This document shows, piece by piece, positions 14,687 through 22,187 of a DNA stretch of 26,675 bases. Source of the DNA: an uncultured Oscillospiraceae bacterium (GTDB lineage Bacteria > Bacillota > Clostridia > Oscillospirales > Ruminococcaceae); assembly GCA_910587465.1 (NCBI GenBank), contig CAJUMS010000033.1, positions 1-26,675 on the forward strand, written 5' to 3'. Position numbers and translations under genes: made by a program. The notes under the pieces were generated by a model, which was not told where the DNA came from, ran no database searches, and worked only from the letters and a program-made list of their open reading frames with translations. The number at the start of each line of letters is the position of its first letter. Position 1 is the stretch's first letter.

Positions 14687-16528
14687 ATGAAAACGGATGA
14701 TCTGTTCAACGCTATAAACGACATCGATACAAAATACGTGACCGACGCATGGAACGATACCGAGCCCGAAGCCGACGCCATGGTCATTTACGAAAGCGTG
14801 TCAAAAACGTCAAAGACGAAGATATTCGGCGTAATTGCTGCGTTTGCGGCGCTGATCTCGGCAGCTTGCCTCGCGGTGTATATCCGCGTGAACCAATTGC
14901 CAAATGATAACATCACCACGCCCGACAGCGTACTCGTCTCGGCGGGAGTGTCGGGAACGTCAAGCACGGGGAGCGAACCTCTCTCCGCGGACAGCGATAT
15001 GCCGATCAAGCTGCACGGTCCCGACCTTGTGCAGATAAAGTACGGCGATGTATTGGGCGTTACACTGCCCGACGGCAAGGCGGTCGCGGCAGAGAACTTC
15101 GACCCCGACAACTGGGAAAGTATTCGTTGTGACGGATTTACCTACCTCGCCCCGTCACAGGGACGCAACTATACAAGCGTGGAGTTCTCTCCCGATAATA
15201 ATGAGCTGTTCGGGAAGGACAGCGGCACGACTATTGAGAATAATAACTACAAGCGCTATAATGTCGGCGACAAATACGGCGGTCTTACCGTAAAGTCGGC
15301 TACGACGATATTCCATAAGAACTCCGAGGCGGAAGGAAAGCTTTGGGAGTGCATAGTCGAGTTTGAGGGCGAGGTTACTATCAACGCTTATATTATCCGC
15401 GAGATCAGCGCGAATACCAGAAATAATTCGTTTCGGTGTATTCCTATGCCGAACGAATGTACTCTCCCCATAATGTCGCCCATTGCGGACGGAGAGGGCT
15501 ATGTAAGCAAGGTGTATATCGGCGAATATCTTTCCGGAGAGTTCAAGTACCGCAGTGAATATCCGACATTTTTCCTTGAAAACGATAACGATATCTGGCT
15601 CGTAAACGTTGTGGGCGACAAGGATTACGCAGCGGTAACGATGAAGATATCCGATATTCGTATGGATTGTCTTACCTACTCCACCCAAACCAATGACTAT
15701 ATCGTTGCGAATATCGAGGAGATAAGGGATTATTCCGGAGAACGCCCCGAAGGCTCGCTGCCGTTTGATCTGGTCGGGCTTGACGGAGAGCAGATACTTT
15801 TCGACGACGTTGACGATATAGTAGATGACTATATGAACAATATCCATATCGACAACCTTACCGCCGACAACTGGTATCAGATCTGGTGTGAGGGAATGTG
15901 CTATCTCAGCGATCCGTCGGGCGAAAATTACAACAGCATTGACAATCCGTACGGCTTTGATGATGATACGGGTAAGTTTGCCGATGTGAGCGTCGGTATG
16001 CACAGATATCACCGTTACAACGTCGGGGAGAGCTTTGGAAGTCTCGTCGTAAGCTACGCGATGACGGTATTCTCCCGCACCGGGGAGCACGCCCCCGGGT
16101 ATGGCGAATACGAGGAGCTGCCGATGGCGCAGAAGTTACAAATAAGCCATGTCGCCTTTGACGGTCAGGTCAGGCTCGAAGCTTATCTTACGCGGAATAA
16201 GAACGGTGAGCTTTCATGTATCCCGCTGAACGGAACAAAATCACTGCCGATATTGTTCCCGGGAGACGACGGCTATTCGGCGCGTGAACTTGACGGCTGC
16301 TTTGAATCCGCGGACGGCACTAAGCTTTACTACCATACCGAGCTGCCGCAGGTACGGCTCAATAACCCCGACGAGCTCGACCTGTCGGAGTATTTCGGAG
16401 ATAAGGACTATGTAAAGGTCGAGCTTACGCTGGACAATGTTACCCTAACATATTCCAGACCCGTTGAGACGAACTGCGGTATCATCGCGAATATCGCGGG
16501 CATATCGGACTATGTACTTCCGGATTAA
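14687..16528 (+). CDS. Transmembrane protein with duplicated outer domain; probable anti-sigma/sensor
   Basis: 613 aa. Residues 1-45 are cytoplasmic (MKTDDLFNAINDIDTKYVTD), a single helix lies at about 46-66, and the rest is outside the cell. The outer part is two copies of one domain of about 250 residues, roughly 105-355 and 360-613. Paired landmarks are ENFDPDNWESIRCDGFTYL / DNLTADNWYQIWCEGMCYL, YKRYNVGDKYGGLTV / YHRYNVGESFGSLVV, and VVGDKDYAAVTM / YFGDKDYVKVEL, with VANIEEIRDY / IANIAGISDY at the ends. The short N-terminus before the helix is where class-specific anti-sigma factors bind their sigma. No zinc motif is seen, so it is not a ZAS-type anti-sigma. Coupled to the ECF gene (TAAATG) and followed by a terminator. 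The domain family is not recognised. Confidence 0.85.
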   Translation: MKTDDLFNAINDIDTKYVTDAWNDTEPEADAMVIYESVSKTSKTKIFGVIAAFAALISAACLAVYIRVNQLPNDNITTPDSVLVSAGVSGTSSTGSEPLSADSDMPIKLHGPDLVQIKYGDVLGVTLPDGKAVAAENFDPDNWESIRCDGFTYLAPSQGRNYTSVEFSPDNNELFGKDSGTTIENNNYKRYNVGDKYGGLTVKSATTIFHKNSEAEGKLWECIVEFEGEVTINAYIIREISANTRNNSFRCIPMPNECTLPIMSPIADGEGYVSKVYIGEYLSGEFKYRSEYPTFFLENDNDIWLVNVVGDKDYAAVTMKISDIRMDCLTYSTQTNDYIVANIEEIRDYSGERPEGSLPFDLVGLDGEQILFDDVDDIVDDYMNNIHIDNLTADNWYQIWCEGMCYLSDPSGENYNSIDNPYGFDDDTGKFADVSVGMHRYHRYNVGESFGSLVVSYAMTVFSRTGEHAPGYGEYEELPMAQKLQISHVAFDGQVRLEAYLTRNKNGELSCIPLNGTKSLPILFPGDDGYSARELDGCFESADGTKLYYHTELPQVRLNNPDELDLSEYFGDKDYVKVELTLDNVTLTYSRPVETNCGIIANIAGISDYVLPD

Positions 16529-16536
16529 AATCATAG

Positions 16537-16567
16537 ACGCGGCAGCGCAGCAGGCTGCCGCGTTTTA
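16537..16567 (+). terminator. Rho-independent terminator of the sigma operon
   Basis: ACGCGGCAGC (16537-16546) pairs with GCTGCCGCGT (16554-16563) around a 7-nt loop, followed by TTTTAT. It lies 9 bp after the stop codon. Confidence 0.92.
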
Positions 16568-16694
16568 TCAATCTTACTTATGCAAGATCGCCCTTGATTA
16601 TCTTGAAAACCCTGCAGAAAAGCGCGTCTATGCAAACAGAATTATACGGCGCTAGTCCAATTCTGAGGCAATAACGGTCATGACTTACAAAATG

Positions 16695-16741
16695 ATAAAA
16701 ACAGACCTCGGTAATGCATCATGGCATACCGAGGTTAATTT
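16695..16741. terminator. Bidirectional terminator between convergent operons
   Basis: CCTCGGT (16706-16712) pairs with ACCGAGG (16728-16734). With one bulged A the stem extends through ATGC/GCAT. A-run at 16696-16700 gives a T-run for the minus strand (end of ispF) and TTAATTTT serves the plus strand. The rest of 16568-16752 shows no credible gene. Confidence 0.8.
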
Positions 16742-16752
16742 TATATACAGCG

Positions 16753-17226
16753 TTATTTTTCAATTTCATCCAACAGAACCACCGCGTTAGCTCCGATTCC
16801 CGCGATGCCAAGCCCGAGTCCCTCCTCGGTGGTAGCCTTGACTGATATCCGCGAGATATCGCAGTTAAAAGCGTTTGCAAGATTTACGCGCATTTTTTCG
16901 ATGTACGGCGCGAGCTTCGGCTTTTCGGCGATGATCGTGATATCCGCGTTTCCAAGAGCATATCCATTTCCGCACATTATCCCGATGACCTTGGCGAGAA
17001 GCTTCATGCTGTCCGCGCCCTTGTACTTCGGGTCGCTGTCGGGGAACAAATGTCCGATATCGCCGAGTGCCAGCGCTCCCAAGATTGCATCCATAAGCGC
17101 GTGGACAGCGACATCCGCATCGGAATGTCCGAGCAGCCCTTGTTCATACGACATCACTTCACCGCACAACACAAGCCGCCTTTCGGGAACGAGCCTGTGA
17201 ACGTCGTAACCGTGACCTATCCTCAT
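16753..17226 (-). CDS. ispF: 2-C-methyl-D-erythritol 2,4-cyclodiphosphate synthase
   Basis: Fifth step of the MEP isoprenoid pathway: cyclises CDP-ME 2-phosphate with loss of CMP, as a zinc-dependent trimer. The start is ATG 17226 (MRIGHGYDVHRL), 28 codons inside the longest frame; it overlaps the ispD TGA (ATGA). The zinc ligands Asp8, His10 and His42 are in place. Other family marks are GHSDADVAVHALMDAILGA, GDIGHLFPDSDP and the closing VKATTEEGLG. The length of 157 aa is standard. Order and overlap with ispD match many Firmicutes, and no ispDF fusion is present. Confidence 0.97.
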   Translation of the reverse strand: MRIGHGYDVHRLVPERRLVLCGEVMSYEQGLLGHSDADVAVHALMDAILGALALGDIGHLFPDSDPKYKGADSMKLLAKVIGIMCGNGYALGNADITIIAEKPKLAPYIEKMRVNLANAFNCDISRISVKATTEEGLGLGIAGIGANAVVLLDEIEK

Positions 17227-17921
17227 ATCATATTCACCATTCTTCTGTTGGAGTAGATAGCCTCTGCCGCGGCAAGATCGTCGGAGCGCGTTATCTTCAT
17301 ATTGCAGCATCTTATCTCCGTTATTTTAACATATTCGCCGCAGCGCTCCAGTATGCTGCTGTCGTCAGTGACCTCGTCCGCCCGTGTGCCGAGCTTTTCA
17401 AGGCAGGACATATAGAGCGATTTTTTAAAGACCTGCGGCGTCTGCGCGTAATATAGCTTTCCGCGCTGCGGAGTTTCCTCAATAAATCCGTTGCCGGCGG
17501 CAACCTTTACCGTATCGGTAGCGGGAATGGCAGCTATCGCGGCGTTGTACTTCTCCGCGTCCGCGAAAACACGTTCTATCTCTTCCGTTTCAATCAGCGG
17601 ACGTGCGCCGTCGTGGATGGCTATGTAATCGGCTTTCGGAGATACACGCTTCAGAGCGTTCCGTACAGACTGCGCGCGCGTTTCACCGCCCGCAGTCACT
17701 GCTGAAAGTTTGGTAATTCCGAAATTCCGAGCCAACTTTTCGAACCGTGAGACCTCGTCTGCGGGCGCGGCAATTATGATCTCATTCACCATTTTCGAGC
17801 GTTCAAACTTCAGCGCGCTCATAACGAACACCGGCGTATCGCCGATCTTCTCCAGCTGCTTGTTTACGCCGTTCATTCTCGTGGAGCTGCCCGCCGCCAC
17901 TATAATAACCGATATCGTAAT
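17223..17921 (-). CDS. ispD: 2-C-methyl-D-erythritol 4-phosphate cytidylyltransferase, apparent ATT start
   Basis: Third step of the MEP pathway (MEP + CTP to CDP-ME). Motifs are AAGSSTRM (nucleotide loop), AIHDGARPLI, AIPATDTVK and TDDSSILE. The only usual start codon in this frame near the 5' end is GTG 17900, but that would begin inside the first beta strand (VAAGSS) and lies 25 nt from the ribosome site. A full AGGAGG is at 17926-17931. Reading back from AAGSS the codons are ATT-ACG-ATA-TCG-GTT-ATT-ATA-GTG, i.e. (M)TISVIIVAAG, exactly the family's normal N-terminus if ATT 17921 is the initiator. No ATG, GTG or TTG lies in frame between the pheA stop and GTG 17900. A rare ATT/ACG/ATA start or a base error is implied. 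It overlaps ispF by 4 nt. Confidence 0.9.
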   Translation of the reverse strand: MTISVIIVAAGSSTRMNGVNKQLEKIGDTPVFVMSALKFERSKMVNEIIIAAPADEVSRFEKLARNFGITKLSAVTAGGETRAQSVRNALKRVSPKADYIAIHDGARPLIETEEIERVFADAEKYNAAIAAIPATDTVKVAAGNGFIEETPQRGKLYYAQTPQVFKKSLYMSCLEKLGTRADEVTDDSSILERCGEYVKITEIRCCNMKITRSDDLAAAEAIYSNRRMVNMI

Positions 17922-17934
17922 AATTCCTCCTAAA

Positions 17935-19059
17935 TCAACGCCTGAAATTGCCGTGGAACTTGAAATAATTCAATTCGTCCTCCAGATTTCTCAGCAGCTT
18001 GCGTACCTTCGAATCGTCAAGGCTTCCCGTAAACTCTATATAGAACATATAGTCCTCGGGGAAGTTTTTTCGCACATCGAGCGGCAGCGGCTTCGACTGA
18101 ATTTTTGTCATTGATAATCCGTTTACCGCGAATTTCGTCAACAATCTGTATAATGCGCCGGAAATATTCGGAATTGACAATGAAACCGCGACTGTGTCCG
18201 CACAATCGTACACCTCAACGTTCCTTGCAATGCAGATAAAACGCGTACAGTTGTCGGGATCGGAAGCTATCTGCTTTTTTATTATATTCAATCCATGCAT
18301 TTCCGCACATTCTGCCGAGCATATGCAGCCCAACTCCGCGCTCGGATTTTCGGCGACCATTTTCGCGGCGGCGGCATTGTTGTGATACGGGATAACGGTG
18401 AGCTCCGGGTGCTGCTCGATATAGCTCTCGCATTGCCGTATTGCCTGCTCGTGGCCGAAAAGTATCCTGATGCCCTCCTCGGCAACGCCCTTGCGCGCCG
18501 CCAGAACGTGAGCGCACTCCACCGTTGTCGTACGACAGATATATACTCTGTGACGCTCTAGAAGCTCCATGTTTACCGTGACCTCGCCCGCGGTGCTGTT
18601 TTCGACGGGAATGATACCATAGTCCACGTCACCATTTTCGACCGCCTCATACACCTCGTGGAATGCTGCATAAAAGCTGATACTGCCACTGCCGAAAAGC
18701 TGCTTTGCGGCGGTGTGACCGTAAGCGCCCTCAATGCCCTGCACCGCGACCGATGGACGTTCCTTTGCTATCGGCGTGTACGGTATATCAATATCGGGCG
18801 TTATCGCGTTTATCTGCGACACCTTGGAAATATCCATTATGTTCATAAACAGAAACGCCGCGCTTTTTCGGAGCTCTTCGGGAGAATTTTCCTTAACACT
18901 GTCGATTATAAACTTCTCACGATCGCTCTGAAACACGACCATATTATTAGCCGCCTTGTATTTCGCAACCTCCGTGGCGAGACCCATACGCTCCAGAAAC
19001 AGATCCAGCATCTCGTCGTCGATTTTATCTATTTTTTTCCTGATTTCACCTAAATTCAT
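17935..19059 (-). CDS. pheA: P-protein: chorismate mutase / prephenate dehydratase
   Basis: A 374-aa bifunctional enzyme converting chorismate to prephenate and then phenylpyruvate, toward phenylalanine. Residues 1-85 are an AroQ chorismate mutase (IRKKIDKIDDEMLDLFLER, VAKYKAAN). The prephenate dehydratase domain runs from about 105 to 285, with GIEGAYGHTAAKQLF, GIIPVENSTAGEV and the TRF motif in NCTRFICIA. The C-terminal ACT domain (about 290-370) senses phenylalanine through a GALYRLL segment and the usual ESRP motif. Here the latter reads QSKP (TKIQSKPLPL), two substitutions that could change feedback control. GAGAGGG stands before ATG 19059. It shares strand with ispD (13 bp from its stop to the proposed ATT). 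Confidence 0.95.
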   Translation of the reverse strand: MNLGEIRKKIDKIDDEMLDLFLERMGLATEVAKYKAANNMVVFQSDREKFIIDSVKENSPEELRKSAAFLFMNIMDISKVSQINAITPDIDIPYTPIAKERPSVAVQGIEGAYGHTAAKQLFGSGSISFYAAFHEVYEAVENGDVDYGIIPVENSTAGEVTVNMELLERHRVYICRTTTVECAHVLAARKGVAEEGIRILFGHEQAIRQCESYIEQHPELTVIPYHNNAAAAKMVAENPSAELGCICSAECAEMHGLNIIKKQIASDPDNCTRFICIARNVEVYDCADTVAVSLSIPNISGALYRLLTKFAVNGLSMTKIQSKPLPLDVRKNFPEDYMFYIEFTGSLDDSKVRKLLRNLEDELNYFKFHGNFRR

Positions 19060-19129
19060 TTTACCCTCTCTGTAAAAGCAAGCTCCGCAACCTGTTAAGG
19101 CTCTGTTAATTTAAATCTGCGACAGTTGT

Positions 19130-19148
19130 AAAAACCCGCTTACTGCGG
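19130..19148 (-). terminator. Weak terminator after the pseudokinase gene
   Basis: On the minus strand a short CCGC/GCGG stem (19136-19139 with 19145-19148) with a 5-nt loop is followed by GTTTTT (A-run 19131-19134 on plus). The four-pair stem is weak, so read-through into pheA is possible. Confidence 0.35.
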
Positions 19149-19160
19149 CTGCTGAACGTT

Positions 19161-20858
19161 TCAGGTGCCGCTGCCGGAGATTGCGTCAGCGCTCTCGGCA
19201 ACATATACCGTCACCGTTTCGCCCTCGCTGACCCTTATAAGATCGTTGACAGCTTTGCTGCACCGCACCACATATCCTGCGGGAACAGCGTTCGTCTTTT
19301 CCGTGAAGACCTCATATTTGACATTCAAACTTGTAAGCGTAGCGATATAGTCGGTCTGAGATTTGCCGCTGTAATCGGGAAGCGGAACCACGCTCCTGCC
19401 CTTGCTCACCTTGACCTCGATCTGAGTGCCCTGAGCCACCATCGTTCCCCCCTCGATCGACTGATCGAACATAAATCCCGACGGATACTCATCGGAGTAC
19501 TCATATTTGGGCACAAACGTGAACATACCCTCATACCGCGCGGCGGTGTCCTCATATCTGCGGTTTGTGAAATCGGGCAGCGCAATATTTGCCTCGTCGG
19601 ACGTGCTCGGCGTTTCGGTACTTTCCGCAGTGCTGCTCACAACGCTCTCCGAGCTTTCGGGCAGACTGCTCTCAACATACGAGCTTTCCTCCGAGCTTTC
19701 GGGCAGGCTGCTTTCGCCGTTAAAGCGGCACGTTCCCGACAGCGTAAGTGCAAACGCTGCGGCAAACGTTATCAGCACAAATCCTACGGTGATTATCACC
19801 GCAAGGAACTTTGCGCGCTCCTTTTTCTGCTTTTTGAGACGCTTCTGTTCGCTTTTCGTAAGCGGTCGGTCGTTGTCTCTGCGCACTCCGCCCGACGAAG
19901 TATATCTCGGCGGCGCGAACAGCTTATCCACAAATTCCGTGATAGAGCGTATGCGCGCCTCCATCGGGAGCTTCATTCCGTGCATGATGACCTTGGAGAC
20001 ATTAGGCGGCACATTCCTGTTAACAAGCATAGGCTCGAGCATACTGCTGCCCGTTCTCGCGATCGCCTCCATAGGAGCGGCGCCCGTAAGCACCTTATAC
20101 AGCACCGCCGAAATTCCGTATACGTCCGTCCATGTGCCGTTTATCTCATTGGAGTACTGCTCGGGTGCGGCGTATCCGCTGAATATCTCGCACGCTATCT
20201 CGGTATTGGTGGTGCGGGCCGCGGAAATGCAGAAGCCCGCGAGCTTAAGCTCCATTTTATCGGTAACGAAAATAGTCTGCGGAGAAATTCCGCGATGAAT
20301 TGTCCCTGCCGAATGTACCAGACTGAGCGTCGTGAGGATAGGCGGAAACAACTCCTTGACCTGCTCCCACGCAAGCCCTCCCGACGAGTTAGCAAGATAT
20401 GTCTTGAGCGATATGCCGTTGATGAACTCAAAAACAGCGTAGCAGGTGTTGTTCTCGGAGAACACGTCCAGAACAGCCTGTATATGCGCCATGCCGCGCA
20501 GCTTCATAAGCGAACGGTTAAGATCCTCGAATTCCGAGAGATATGTCTTATAAAGAGCGCTGTTGTTGGCGTTCACGACGATATGCGTCTCGCCTTTTTT
20601 ACGTGTGCACAGCGTATCGGGCATAAACTCCTTGATTGTGACCTTAGTACCCGCGGCGGTGTCATATCCGATATAGATCGCACCTTCGCCGTTGTACGAA
20701 AGCAGTCTGCCCACGATGTATCTGTCGTTCAGGTATGTTTTCGGAGCAAGGTATGTCGGTATGCACGGGTCAAGATCGCTGTACCCGCAGAGCTTGCACG
20801 GACCGTCGTATGTTTTGTCGTTCATGCAACCCATACATAATGATGTATCCTTAAGCAT
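19161..20858 (-). CDS. Zinc-ribbon, membrane-bound PASTA protein with degenerate Ser/Thr kinase domain (pseudokinase)
   Basis: The start is ATG 20858 (MLKDTSLCMGC) after AGAAAGGTGA, giving 565 aa. Order: zinc-ribbon (Cys8, Cys11, Cys21, Cys24); protein-kinase fold about 45-320; basic juxtamembrane stretch; one helix near 385-408; Ser/Glu-rich stalk; two PASTA units outside (begin near IALPDFTNRRYED and VVPLPDYSGKSQ). The kinase keeps the VAIK-type lysine (Lys76 in VTIKEF) and an APE-like AAPEQY. However, the catalytic loop is HRGISPQT (188-195) rather than HRDxxPxN, and the DFG motif is AGF (207-209). With no catalytic Asp, Asn or metal Asp it should not phosphorylate. It may instead sense muropeptides/lipid II through PASTA and act as a scaffold. 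Promoter at 20928-20956. Confidence 0.88.
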   Translation of the reverse strand: MLKDTSLCMGCMNDKTYDGPCKLCGYSDLDPCIPTYLAPKTYLNDRYIVGRLLSYNGEGAIYIGYDTAAGTKVTIKEFMPDTLCTRKKGETHIVVNANNSALYKTYLSEFEDLNRSLMKLRGMAHIQAVLDVFSENNTCYAVFEFINGISLKTYLANSSGGLAWEQVKELFPPILTTLSLVHSAGTIHRGISPQTIFVTDKMELKLAGFCISAARTTNTEIACEIFSGYAAPEQYSNEINGTWTDVYGISAVLYKVLTGAAPMEAIARTGSSMLEPMLVNRNVPPNVSKVIMHGMKLPMEARIRSITEFVDKLFAPPRYTSSGGVRRDNDRPLTKSEQKRLKKQKKERAKFLAVIITVGFVLITFAAAFALTLSGTCRFNGESSLPESSEESSYVESSLPESSESVVSSTAESTETPSTSDEANIALPDFTNRRYEDTAARYEGMFTFVPKYEYSDEYPSGFMFDQSIEGGTMVAQGTQIEVKVSKGRSVVPLPDYSGKSQTDYIATLTSLNVKYEVFTEKTNAVPAGYVVRCSKAVNDLIRVSEGETVTVYVAESADAISGSGT

Positions 20859-20927
20859 CTTATTAACTTCACCTTTCTGTTTGTTCCTAAATGAACTAAA
20901 AATTAAAGCACAATTATATACCTTAAT

Positions 20928-20956
20928 ACTATACACCAAATTTCCGAAAAAGTCAA
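20928..20956 (-). promoter_or_regulatory. Sigma-A promoter of the pseudokinase gene
   Basis: Minus-strand -35 TTGACT (20956-20951) and -10 TATAGT (20933-20928) are 17 bp apart. Leader to ATG 20858 about 60 nt. Confidence 0.85.
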
Positions 20957-21136
20957 GAATTATGACAACATTGTAATCTTTTTCATACAAATTGCAACCG
21001 TTTTGTAACCTTTTTCTCTTCTTTCAACAATTGCCGTTGGTTTTTCAACGGAGCACTTTGGTAATTTTGACGGCGGTATTTCGATGACAAATTTGTGACA
21101 AATTTTTGACGATTGCAAAAAATCAAGAAAATTCAC
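20957..21136. promoter_or_regulatory. Intergenic control region with phased TGAC repeats and a hairpin
   Basis: The gap between the divergent pseudokinase and zinc-ribbon genes holds no ORF of note. It contains TGACAA/TGACAA/TGACGA at 21085, 21096 and 21107 (exactly 11-bp steps), a further TGAC at 21068, a CCGTTG/CAACGG hairpin (21034-21051), and near-repeats GTAATCTTTTT / GTAACCTTTTT. Tandem half-sites on an 11-bp step are typical of OmpR/PhoB-family response regulators; this role is inferred. Confidence 0.45.
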
Positions 21137-21165
21137 TTGCAAAATTGTGAAATATATGATATAAT
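21137..21165 (+). promoter_or_regulatory. Strong promoter of the zinc-ribbon gene
   Basis: -35 TTGCAA (21137-21142), 17-bp spacer, extended -10 TG-A-TATAAT (21157-21165). Leader about 93 nt to ATG 21265. Confidence 0.88.
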
Positions 21166-21264
21166 GTAATCAACGTAAGTTCTCGGTATGAGGACTGTTG
21201 TGGCAACGTTATCGAAAGGGAGTTTTTTCCGTTAATTCTTTAACCGTTGAAAGGAGTTTTCAAG

Positions 21265-21678
21265 ATGAGTTTTCTGGACGATGTAATCAGCACAGGCAAG
21301 AATGTGGTATCCGCCGCAGGTAAAAAGACGGACGAGGCAGTGCGTTTTTCCAAGCTGAAGATAAAGGAATCACAGCTTAACGGCGATATCAAGAACAAAT
21401 TTGAGAAGCTGGGCGCGCTGATCTATCAGATGGCGAAGTCGGGCGAAAAGGACAATGAACAGTTCGACGCATATATTTCCGAGATCGATGCCTGCTACGA
21501 CGAGCTTGCTAATATCGAAAAGCAGTTTGACGAGCTGCGCAACGAGGTGACCTGCCCGGGTTGCGGCGCAAAGTGCAAGGATGAAAACACCTATTGTCCC
21601 AAATGTGGTGCAAAGCTCCCCGAAAAGCCTGCTCCCGAAGTGATCGAGGAAAAGGTTGACGATACCAAAGGCGACTAA
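21265..21678 (+). CDS. Small coiled-coil protein with C-terminal zinc ribbon
   Basis: The start is ATG 21265 (MSFLDDVISTG), 8 nt after AAGGAG; the TTG 18 bp upstream is inside the ribosome site region. The 137-aa protein has a helical, charged N-terminal 95 residues likely to form a coiled coil. A zinc ribbon of CPGC...CPKC type follows (TCPGCGAKCKDENTYCPKC), then an acidic Pro/Glu tail. No membrane helix. Similar small zinc-ribbon proteins are common in Clostridia and have no settled function. It faces away from the pseudokinase gene, which also carries a zinc ribbon, and both share one control region. Confidence 0.88.
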   Translation: MSFLDDVISTGKNVVSAAGKKTDEAVRFSKLKIKESQLNGDIKNKFEKLGALIYQMAKSGEKDNEQFDAYISEIDACYDELANIEKQFDELRNEVTCPGCGAKCKDENTYCPKCGAKLPEKPAPEVIEEKVDDTKGD

Positions 21679-21695
21679 TAAAATTGTATGTATTC

Positions 21696-21727
21696 AAAAT
21701 GGGAGCGTTTCGGCGCTCCCATTTTTT
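21696..21727 (+). terminator. Strong Rho-independent terminator
   Basis: AAAATGGGAGCG (21696-21707) with CGCTCCCATTTT (21714-21725), 6-nt loop, T6. It marks the edge of the intact zinc-ribbon transcription unit; the decayed mobile region begins just after. Confidence 0.93.
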
Positions 21728-21740
21728 CTTGTGAAACGAA

Positions 21741-21788
21741 AACCTCCGGCATAGCCGGGGGTTCTAAAAGGCTATCCCTATGGGTAGC
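21741..21788. repeat. Twin hairpins resembling a transposon end
   Basis: Two adjacent palindromes: AACCTCCGGC/GCCGGGGGTT with an ATA loop (21741-21763), and GCTA-T-CCC/GGG-TAGC with a TAT loop (21771-21788). AACCTCC recurs at 21796. Small-loop hairpins of this kind occur at ends of IS200/IS605-group elements and related non-autonomous copies. No transposase is present. Nothing codes in 21789-21963 that I can support; a short frame IERIIDSFIEHKRDFRHKFY near 21886 is unidentified. Confidence 0.4.
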
Positions 21789-21963
21789 AAAAAGGAACCT
21801 CCAATGATATAATGAAAAAGGGCCTGCCAACTTACAGCAAAAATAAAATGCTGTCATTCAAGGCGAACAATAATAGTTTAGCATATAGAGCGTATTATTG
21901 ACAGCTTTATAGAGCATAAGCGAGATTTCCGTCATAAATTTTACCGCGACGTGATATTCGGCA

Positions 21964-22167
21964 AGTTATAATGACACAAGACAACATTGCAGGAAATGGA
22001 CGTGGAACTCGTAAAGCTGCGCCACTATTTGCGGTTTTTCGCACGAACTGGGCTTTTTGCCGCCTAAAAAGTATGAAATGCTTTCAAGAATGACAGACGA
22101 GATCGGCAGGATGCTCGGCGGTTGGATAAAATACACCGCCGAAAATCCGATGCAAAACAAGCGATAA
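21964..22167 (+). pseudogene. Remnant of avd (four-helix-bundle accessory protein of a diversity-generating retroelement)
   Basis: The C-terminal half of an Avd-type protein can be read with frame changes. SYNDT (from 21964) shifts near 21978 to KTTLQEMDVELVKLRHYL, then RFFA. One surplus base at 22044 moves to ELGFLPPKKYEMLSRMTDE and IGRMLGGWIKYTAENPMQ, ending at TAA 22165-22167. The string ELGFLPPKKYE...DEIGRMLGGWIK is typical of Avd/four-helix-bundle proteins, which bring the template RNA and reverse transcriptase together in DGRs. The N-terminal half is missing. It lies directly before a DGR repeat, the normal avd-TR order. Confidence 0.75.
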
Positions 22168-22187
22168 ATTTACAAATCGCTTTTGTT

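Noticed and set aside
15155..16090. 311-aa minus-strand frame
   Set aside because: Antisense to the duplicated sensor gene, whose internal repeat and coupling to the sigma gene mark the plus strand as coding.
16568..16655. Protein-like tail LDYLENPAEKRVYANRI after the sigma-operon terminator
   Set aside because: No start, no ribosome site and it lies just beyond a strong terminator; too short to call a relic with confidence.
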